Below, piece after piece: positions 58,881 through 64,000 of a DNA stretch of 64,000 bases (position 1 is the stretch's first letter; each line of letters opens with the position of its first letter). The position numbers and the translations under genes were made by a program. The stretch is taken from assembly GCF_002897035.1 (NCBI RefSeq), contig NZ_BAUX01000007.1, positions 124,001 through 188,000 of the forward strand, read 5' to 3'. The notes below the pieces were generated by a model, which saw only the letters and a program-made list of their open reading frames with translations, did not search any database and had not been told where the DNA came from. This stretch comes from Methylopila sp. Yamaguchi (lineage in GTDB: Bacteria > Pseudomonadota > Alphaproteobacteria > Rhizobiales > Methylopilaceae).

Positions 58881-60209
58881 ATGATGACAGTTGCGGCGGA
58901 CATCTCACAGGTGACGGCGGCCTCCGCCGGAGAAAAGCTTCCCGACGCCGAGCGGCGCAAGATCGTCTGGTCGAGCGTCATCGGCACGACCGTCGAATGG
59001 TACGACTTCCTGATCTACGGAACGGCGGCCGCGCTCGTCTTCAACAAGCTGTTCTTCCCGAGCTTCGACCCGGTGGTGGGCACCATCGCCGCCTTCGGCT
59101 CCTACGCCGTCGGCTTCGCGGCGCGCCCGCTCGGCGGCGTGGTCTTCGGCCACTTCGGCGACAAGCTCGGCCGCAAGGCGATGCTCTCGCTGACCCTCCT
59201 GATCATGGGCGTCGGCACCTTCCTGATCGGCTGCCTGCCGACCTACGAGCAGATCGGCATCTGGGCGCCCATCCTGCTGGTGGTTCTGCGCCTCGTGCAG
59301 GGGCTCGGCATTGGCGGCGAATGGGGCGGGGCGGTGCTGATGGTCGTCGAGAGCGTCCCAGACCGGAAGCGCGGCTTCTACGGCGCGTTGGTGCAGCTCG
59401 GCTATCCGCTCGGCGTGATCACGTCGATCGGCGCGTTCCGGATGACGGGCCTCATGTCCGACGAGGACTTCCTGTCCTGGGGCTGGCGCATCCCGTTCCT
59501 CGCCAGCGCCCTCCTCGTGGTCGTCGGCCTGTTCATCCGCCTTCGACTGCACGAGTCCCCGGCCTTCCGGCGCGTGAAGGAGCAGAACGTCGTCGCGAAG
59601 ATGCCGATCGTGGAGATCCTCACCCAGCACACCCGCACCTTCGCCATGGCGGTGGGCCTGAAGGTCTCCGAGATCGCCTATGTCAGCATCGTCACGGTGT
59701 TCTCGATCTCCTACGTCACGTCAAAGCTCGGCCTGCCGCGCAGCGTCATCCTGAACGGCATCCTGATCGCGGCGATCATCGAACTCTTCACCCTGCCGCT
59801 GTTCGGCATGCTGGCCGATCGCTACGGGCGGAAGCCGATGTTCGTCTTCGCCTGCCTGTTCTCGATCGTCTTCGCCTTCCCGATGTTCAGCCTTCTGAAC
59901 ACCGGCGACCCCACCATCATCATGCTCACGGTGGCGGTCGCGCTGAGCCTGGGCCAGGGCGTGATGTTCGCGATCGGCGCGGCGTGGATGTCCGAGTTGT
60001 TCGACGCGCGGCTGCGCTACACCGGGGCCTCGCTCGGCTTCCAGGTCGGCGCGGCGCTCAGCGGCGGCTTCACGCCGATGATCGCCGCCGCGCTCCTCGC
60101 CTGGAGCGGCGCCACCTGGCCGATCTCCCTCTACCTGATCGCGCTCGCGCTGATCACGTTGACGGCCACGCTGCGCGCGCCAGAAACCGCGGGCGCGAAG
60201 ATCGACTGA
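58881..60209 (+). CDS. MFS transporter, metabolite:H+ symporter (MHS) type
   Basis: A transporter of about 442 residues with 12 membrane segments. MHS signatures: VIGTTVEWYDFLIYGTAAALVFNKLFFPS in TM1, RPLGGVVFGHFGDKLGRKAML after TM2, and DRYGRKPMF after TM8. It has GxGIGGEWGGAVLMV in TM4, a family pattern. Several starts are possible at 58872, 58881 and 58884; a GGGGGT lies just upstream of the latter two. Closest in pattern to the MHS gene at 3377 in this window (both carry ALVF and GHxGD motifs), but the two are not close duplicates. Substrate unknown; the MOSC and cupin genes downstream suggest an aromatic or N-containing acid. Confidence 0.88.
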   Translation: MMTVAADISQVTAASAGEKLPDAERRKIVWSSVIGTTVEWYDFLIYGTAAALVFNKLFFPSFDPVVGTIAAFGSYAVGFAARPLGGVVFGHFGDKLGRKAMLSLTLLIMGVGTFLIGCLPTYEQIGIWAPILLVVLRLVQGLGIGGEWGGAVLMVVESVPDRKRGFYGALVQLGYPLGVITSIGAFRMTGLMSDEDFLSWGWRIPFLASALLVVVGLFIRLRLHESPAFRRVKEQNVVAKMPIVEILTQHTRTFAMAVGLKVSEIAYVSIVTVFSISYVTSKLGLPRSVILNGILIAAIIELFTLPLFGMLADRYGRKPMFVFACLFSIVFAFPMFSLLNTGDPTIIMLTVAVALSLGQGVMFAIGAAWMSELFDARLRYTGASLGFQVGAALSGGFTPMIAAALLAWSGATWPISLYLIALALITLTATLRAPETAGAKID

Positions 60210-60332
60210 GGCCCCACGCGGCCGGCGCGATCGCGCGCGGCCGCGCTTCGACGATAAGCGGCGCCCTTGCATCCTCGGAAGCTGGGCGCCCGAGACCAAG
60301 GACCGAACGACGGTCTACGAAGGACATCCATC

Positions 60333-60950
60333 ATGAACGACAGTCACCACAGCGCGCCGCCGGACGCAGGCTCCGCGGTGCCCGGGCCGGCGATGGTCGA
60401 GGCCTTCGCGCATGCGGCCGGATCGATCGCCCGCCAGGTCCCCGGAGGCGCGTCCGGCTTCAAGGGCGTGCTGCTGCACATCCATGTGGCGCCGGAAGCG
60501 AGTTTCGAGATGGAGGAGCTCGCGGAGGCCGAATGCGTGGCCGGCCGCGGGATCGTCGGCGACCGCTACTACGAGGGGACCGGCACCTATTCGCCGAAGC
60601 CCGACACCCGCGAGGTGACGCTGATCGAGCAGGAGGCGCTCGACGCGCTCGCGCGCAACGACCCGCCGCTTCAGGGCGGCGCGATCGCCCTCGCGCCCGG
60701 CGACCACCGGCGGAACCTCACCGTCCGCGGGGTCCCGCTCAATCACCTCGTCGGCCGCAGGTTTCGGGTGGGCGACGTGATCCTGCGCGGCGGCCGGCTC
60801 AACTTTCCCTGCAAGTACCTGGAAGAGTTGCTGGGGCTGCCGGTCTACCTGCCGCTCTACAACCGCTCGGGCCTCAACTGCGGGATCGAGCGCGGCGGCG
60901 TGATCCGCCCCGGCGACGCGATCGAGCTGCTGGACGACGACGGCGCATGA
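60333..60950 (+). CDS. MOSC-domain protein
   Basis: A 205-residue protein with an N-terminal extension and a MOSC domain (about 45-195). It shows GIVGDRYY (74-81), EVTLIEQEALDAL, RRNLTVRGVPLNHLVGRRFRVGDVILRGGRLN (126-157) and the molybdenum-cofactor Cys C160 in NFPCKYLEELLG. MOSC proteins such as YiiM and mARC carry a sulfurated or simple Moco and reduce N-hydroxylated compounds. The reductase needed for electrons is the very next gene, which starts inside this gene's stop codon (ATGA). The start ATG 60333 follows GAAGGACATCC. Confidence 0.85.
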   Translation: MNDSHHSAPPDAGSAVPGPAMVEAFAHAAGSIARQVPGGASGFKGVLLHIHVAPEASFEMEELAEAECVAGRGIVGDRYYEGTGTYSPKPDTREVTLIEQEALDALARNDPPLQGGAIALAPGDHRRNLTVRGVPLNHLVGRRFRVGDVILRGGRLNFPCKYLEELLGLPVYLPLYNRSGLNCGIERGGVIRPGDAIELLDDDGA

Positions 60951-61891
60951 CGGCGCGTGTCGTCATGAAGCTTCGGGTCGAGGCCGCGCGGCTCGCGACC
61001 CAGCAGGTTCTGCATCTCACGCTCGTCCATGCCAGCCGCCCCGAGCTGCCGGCCTGGGAGCCGGGCGCGCACGTCGACCTCCGCCTCCCCGACGGCCGGA
61101 TCCGGCAGTACTCGCTGTGCGGCGACCCTGGGGACCGGCGGACGTACCAGATCGCGATCAAGCGCGAGGACGCCGGACGGGGAGCGTCACGCTGGGCCCA
61201 CGACGCGCTGGTCGAGGGCGCGGTCGCGCACGTCTCGGCGCCCCGCAACAATTTTCCGATCCGCCAGGCTGCGCGCCATGTGTTCGTGCTCGGCGGCATC
61301 GGCGTGACGCCGGGGCTCCCCATGGCCCGCCGCCTCGCGGCCGAAGGCGCCGACGTCGCCGTGCACTTCTGCGCGCGGAGCGCCTCCGAGGCGCCGCTGC
61401 TCGCGGAGTTGTCCGCAGCCTGCGGGGACCGGCTGTCGACATGGTTCTCGGCCGAGGGCCGCCGCTTCGATCCGCGCGCCGTCGGCCCCTATTCGGAGGG
61501 CGCCTGCCTCTATGTCTGCGGCCCGCGACGGCTGCTCGACGCTGTGCGGGACGCGGCGGCCGCCCTGGGCTGGCCCGAGACCTCCGTCCACGCGGAAGCC
61601 TTCCAGGCGACGCTTGATGAAAACTTCAAACCGGAGCCGTTCGACGCGAAACTCGCCTCGACAGGCGCGACGCTGCACGTCCCCGCCGACCGTTCCCTGC
61701 TCGAGGTGCTGCGCGACCACGGGGTGACGATGCCGTCCTCCTGCGAGCTCGGCGTCTGTGGGTCCTGCGTCTGTGGATACAAGGACGGCGTGGTGATCCA
61801 TCGCGACGCGGTGATCTCCGTCGCGGACCGTCAGGACAGGATCGCGCCCTGCGTGTCGCGCGCGCGCGTCTCGGTCACGCTCGACCTTTAG
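60947..61891 (+). CDS. PDR/VanB-type oxidoreductase (FMN, NAD and [2Fe-2S] domains)
   Basis: A 314-residue class IA oxygenase-type reductase. The flavin-binding motif is RQYSL at 53-57, the NAD-binding glycine motif GGIGVTP at 116-122, CGP at 191-193, and the C-terminal plant-type [2Fe-2S] ferredoxin holds C266, C271, C274 and C302 (CELGVCGSC). PDR/VanB proteins normally feed electrons to a Rieske dioxygenase, but no oxygenase is nearby; the MOSC protein is its likely partner. The long frame open upstream from 58997 belongs to a shadow of the transporter and is not part of this gene. Start ATG 60947 overlaps the MOSC stop. Confidence 0.88.
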   Translation: MTARVVMKLRVEAARLATQQVLHLTLVHASRPELPAWEPGAHVDLRLPDGRIRQYSLCGDPGDRRTYQIAIKREDAGRGASRWAHDALVEGAVAHVSAPRNNFPIRQAARHVFVLGGIGVTPGLPMARRLAAEGADVAVHFCARSASEAPLLAELSAACGDRLSTWFSAEGRRFDPRAVGPYSEGACLYVCGPRRLLDAVRDAAAALGWPETSVHAEAFQATLDENFKPEPFDAKLASTGATLHVPADRSLLEVLRDHGVTMPSSCELGVCGSCVCGYKDGVVIHRDAVISVADRQDRIAPCVSRARVSVTLDL

Positions 61892-61930
61892 CCTGCGTAC
61901 GACGCAGGACTGCGCCGTGAAACGAAGCAA

Positions 61931-61982
61931 TTGACAACCAAACGAGGCTCGCAAAGTATCCACAAAATGGACTAAATGTCCA
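61931..61982 (+). promoter_or_regulatory. Promoter with alternating TCCA/TGGA half-sites
   Basis: A consensus -35 TTGACA at 61931-61936 is followed 17 bases later by AAGTAT, a weak -10. Next come three half-sites: TCCA at 61959, TGGA at 61968 and TCCA at 61979. TGGAC-TAAAT-GTCCA (61968-61982) is a perfect 15-base inverted repeat and TCCA-CAAAA-TGGA (61959-61971) a shorter one. An operator just downstream of the transcription start is likely; the regulator is unknown. Confidence 0.5.
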
Positions 61983-62004
61983 CATTGTGAACAATGAGCC
62001 GCGC

Positions 62005-62559
62005 ATGACCAATCCCAACGCCGCCGTCGCGTCGGATCCGATCGACCCGGAAACGTTGCGGCGGATGCCGTTCCAGAAGCCGCAGCCGCTCGGCATGATC
62101 CCGGACCTTGTGGTGCCGAGCGCCATCCCGGACGACGAGCGAATCTGGGTGCCTCAGGGCCCGAGCGTCTGGTTCCGCCCGCTCTGCCTCAATCGCTCGC
62201 AGGGCTACTGGGTCAATCTGCTGCGCGTCCGCAAGTCGGGCGTGCTCAGCCGCCACCGCCATCCCGGACCCGTCCACGGCTTCGTTCTGAAAGGCCGCTG
62301 GCGCTACCTCGAGCATGACTGGGAGGCGACCGAAGGCGGCTACGTGTTCGAGCCGCCGGGAGAGACCCACACGCTGGTGGTCGACGAGGGCGTCGAAGAG
62401 ATGATCACGCTGTTTCAGGTCACCGGCTCGATGAACTACGTCGATCCCTGGGGCGCGACCACCGGCTACGAGGACGTCTTCACCAAGATCGAGCTCTGCC
62501 GGAAGCACTATGGCGAGATCGGACTTGGCGCGGACTACGTCGACCAGTTCATCCGGTGA
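62005..62559 (+). CDS. Cupin protein like 2,4'-dihydroxyacetophenone dioxygenase
   Basis: A 184-residue cupin. The metal motifs are present: H84-x-H86-x4-H91 (SRHRHPGPVHGF) and H122 in PPGETHTLVV, similar to the iron site of 2,4'-dihydroxyacetophenone dioxygenase, which cleaves the side chain of a hydroxyacetophenone. The overall layout VWFRPLCLNRSQGYWVNLLRVRKSG and the C-terminal YVDPWGATTGYEDVFTKIELCRKHY also match that family. Assignment to the actual substrate is tentative. ATG 62005 (MTNPNAAVAS) is preferred over the GTG at 61987. A palindromic promoter lies upstream. Confidence 0.8.
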   Translation: MTNPNAAVASDPIDPETLRRMPFQKPQPLGMIPDLVVPSAIPDDERIWVPQGPSVWFRPLCLNRSQGYWVNLLRVRKSGVLSRHRHPGPVHGFVLKGRWRYLEHDWEATEGGYVFEPPGETHTLVVDEGVEEMITLFQVTGSMNYVDPWGATTGYEDVFTKIELCRKHYGEIGLGADYVDQFIR

Positions 62560-62783
62560 AACGACCTTCCTTGCGGCCTGCGACGTCGCCGGCCACGGCT
62601 GACCGCGTCGCGATCGACGCGGCGTCCATCGCCCGAGCAACGGACGACACCCCCGCGCCTCTCAGGCGGTCGACCTCGCGGGGCGCCGCCGGCACGCCGG
62701 CGTGACGGTTCCGGCGGCCGAACACCTCCAGGCGACCTGCTGACGGCCGCCTTCAATCAACAAGAACTTGAGGAAACGCCGAC
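62560..62783. other. Gap between the cupin and the last transporter
   Basis: These 224 bases lack a long frame. The part at 62700-62783 contains an AT-richer stretch (AATCAACAAGAACTTGAGGAAACGCC) that includes the ribosome-binding site of the next gene. No clear terminator or operator was seen. Confidence 0.4.
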
Positions 62784-64000
62784 ATGACCGACGGCACGAT
62801 CTCGTCCGCGGGCTACGCGTCGCCTGCCGGAAAGACCTCGCGGCTCGTCCGCATCCAGTGGATCGCCGTGGCGTTCCTGACGGTCGCTGGCATCATCAAT
62901 TACCTCGACCGCAGTTCGCTCTCGATCGCGAACACCGCGATCCGCGAGGAAATGGGCCTGACGCCCACCGAAATGGGCCTGCTGCTGTCGGCCTTCTCGC
63001 TGTCCTACGCCTTCGCGCAATTGCCGATCGGCGCGCTGCTCGACCGCTTCGGCTCCCGCATCATGCTGGGAGCCGGCATGTTCTTCTGGTCGCTCGCGCA
63101 GATCGCGTGCGGCCTCGTCGGCAGCTTCCACCAGTTCCTGGTCGCCCGCGCCGTCCTGGGCGTCGGCGAGGCGCCCCAGTTCCCGGCGGGCGCGAAGGTG
63201 GTGAGCGAGTGGTTCAACGTGCGCGACCGCGGCACGCCGACCGGCATCTTCGTCGGCGCCTCAACGATCGGTCCCTGCATCGCGCCGCCGGTGCTGACCG
63301 CGCTGATGCTCGCCTTCGGCTGGCGCTGGATGTTCATCATCACCGGCCTGGTGGGCGTCATCGTCGCCGTCGGCTGGTATCTGCTCTACCGCAATCGCGC
63401 CGAGGTGGACCTCACCCGCGAAGAGACTGCGCATCTCGAAGAGGGCGTGGACATCGGCGGCGTCAACCGCTCGCTGACGTTCCGGGAGTGGCGCGGCCTG
63501 TTCGGATACGCCACCACCTGGGGCATGATCCTCGGGTTCATGGGCGTGATCTACATGGTGTGGCTCTACCTCACTTGGCTGCCGAGCTACCTTGAGCACG
63601 AGCGCGGCCTGTCGGTGGCGCGCACCGGCTGGGTGGTGGCGATCCCCTACCTGTTCGGCACGCTCGGAATGCTCTGCGCCGGACAGATCGCCGACCGGCT
63701 CTACCGGGCCGGCGCAGGCCTGATCGCGAGCCGCAAGTGGCCCGTCTGCGTCGGCCTGCTCGGCGGCGCCGCCTTCACCGTGCCCGCGGCCTTCACGCCG
63801 AGCGTCGCCATGGCGGTCGTGTTCCTGTGCTTCGCGATGTTCTTCATCAACATGGCGAGCGCGGCCTGCTGGATGATGGTGAGCGTGATCTCGCCCCAGC
63901 GGCAGGTGGCGTCGCTCGGGAGCATCCAGAACTTCGGCGGGTACTTCGCCGGCTCGTTCGCGCCGGTGATCACCGGCTGGATCGTGCAAACCACCGACAG
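62784..64000 (+). CDS. MFS transporter, anion:cation symporter (ACS) type, 3' end outside window
   Basis: The gene runs through the window edge; 405 codons plus two bases are present. TM1 has the ACS signature FLTVAGIINYLDRSSLSIANTAIREEMGL, and the loop after TM2 has QLPIGALLDRFGSRIML. ACS members import sugar acids, phthalate or tartrate. A further clue is GVGEAPQFPAGAKVVSEWF in TM4, as in the hexuronate/glucarate and phthalate permeases. ATG 62784 follows TTGAGGAAACGCC. It probably carries the substrate of the cupin enzyme at 62005. Confidence 0.9.
   Translation, partial: MTDGTISSAGYASPAGKTSRLVRIQWIAVAFLTVAGIINYLDRSSLSIANTAIREEMGLTPTEMGLLLSAFSLSYAFAQLPIGALLDRFGSRIMLGAGMFFWSLAQIACGLVGSFHQFLVARAVLGVGEAPQFPAGAKVVSEWFNVRDRGTPTGIFVGASTIGPCIAPPVLTALMLAFGWRWMFIITGLVGVIVAVGWYLLYRNRAEVDLTREETAHLEEGVDIGGVNRSLTFREWRGLFGYATTWGMILGFMGVIYMVWLYLTWLPSYLEHERGLSVARTGWVVAIPYLFGTLGMLCAGQIADRLYRAGAGLIASRKWPVCVGLLGGAAFTVPAAFTPSVAMAVVFLCFAMFFINMASAACWMMVSVISPQRQVASLGSIQNFGGYFAGSFAPVITGWIVQTTD

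Noticed and set aside
58997-60946. Frame that joins in phase with the PDR reductase and would make it 964 residues
   Set aside because: The first 650 residues are an Arg-rich out-of-frame reading of the MHS and MOSC genes. The reductase has its own ATG at 60947.
1-64000. Prophage, insertion sequence, integron or genomic-island borders
   Set aside because: No integrase, transposase, tRNA or attachment-site repeat was found, and base composition looks even apart from a few AT-rich promoters.

Overview
The window is GC-rich (about 69-70%), gene-dense DNA with tightly overlapping genes. It looks like a free-living alphaproteobacterium, most likely of the order Hyphomicrobiales (Rhizobiales). The support is a Ku/LigD pair, a RegB/RegA-type redox two-component system behind a cyoABCD-SURF1 operon, many TRAP, tripartite-tricarboxylate, Liv-type and MHS transporters, and mandelate-racemase-family sugar-acid enzymes. 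I see no rRNA, tRNA, CRISPR array, insertion sequence or prophage. The species cannot be fixed from the sequence alone.

Layout. 1-1039: end-joining repair pair (ligD start, ku). 1108-4735: LacI regulator divergent from a phytanoyl-CoA-dioxygenase-like enzyme and an MHS transporter. 4802-7896: lipid kinase, MEKHLA protein, and on the other strand an MFS transporter with a small DUF2938-like membrane protein. 8200-14962: a heme-acquisition cluster (ECF sigma factor, FecR-like anti-sigma, TonB-dependent heme receptor with signalling domain, HasA-like hemophore fused to an RTX repeat domain, heme oxygenase, TonB). 14984-17880: FAD-linked oxidase and MHS transporter. 18162-25015: cyoABCD quinol oxidase, SURF1, RegB/RegA-like pair. 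25209-29805: LDH2-family dehydrogenase and an fbpABC iron transporter. 29916-32536: envelope coiled-coil protein, ArgE-like deacetylase, ApaG. 32845-35998: TRAP transporter. 36084-43838: GntR-controlled acid-sugar-type catabolic genes (solute-binding protein, two enolase-superfamily enzymes, FAH-family hydrolase, 2-hydroxyacid dehydrogenase) and an amidase. 44026-49496: cyclase-family hydrolase and a Liv-type ABC transporter with a fused permease-ATPase. 49782-54637: LysR regulator, MocR regulator, molybdopterin oxidoreductase. 54705-57949: TetR/SDR pair, spermidine-synthase-like protein, XRE-cupin regulator. 58356-64000: RidA, MHS transporter, MOSC protein with overlapping ferredoxin-type reductase, cupin dioxygenase-like protein, and an MFS transporter running off the edge.

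How they work together. Two iron routes lie about 15 kb apart: heme (8200-14962) and ferric iron (26217-29805). The heme cluster has the gene order of the enterobacterial has operon (I-S-R-A-D-E-B), but a heme oxygenase sits where the type I exporter genes hasD/hasE would be, and the hemophore has acquired eleven uninterrupted RTX nonapeptide repeats. This is the most unusual system in the window. The remaining DNA is mostly substrate uptake plus oxidation modules, each with its own divergent regulator and often a visible palindromic operator.

Intergenic DNA also carries four copies of a roughly 92-98 bp nested palindromic element (25072, 42245, 43894, 57095) and many GC-rich hairpins placed at convergent gene ends or just after binding-protein genes.
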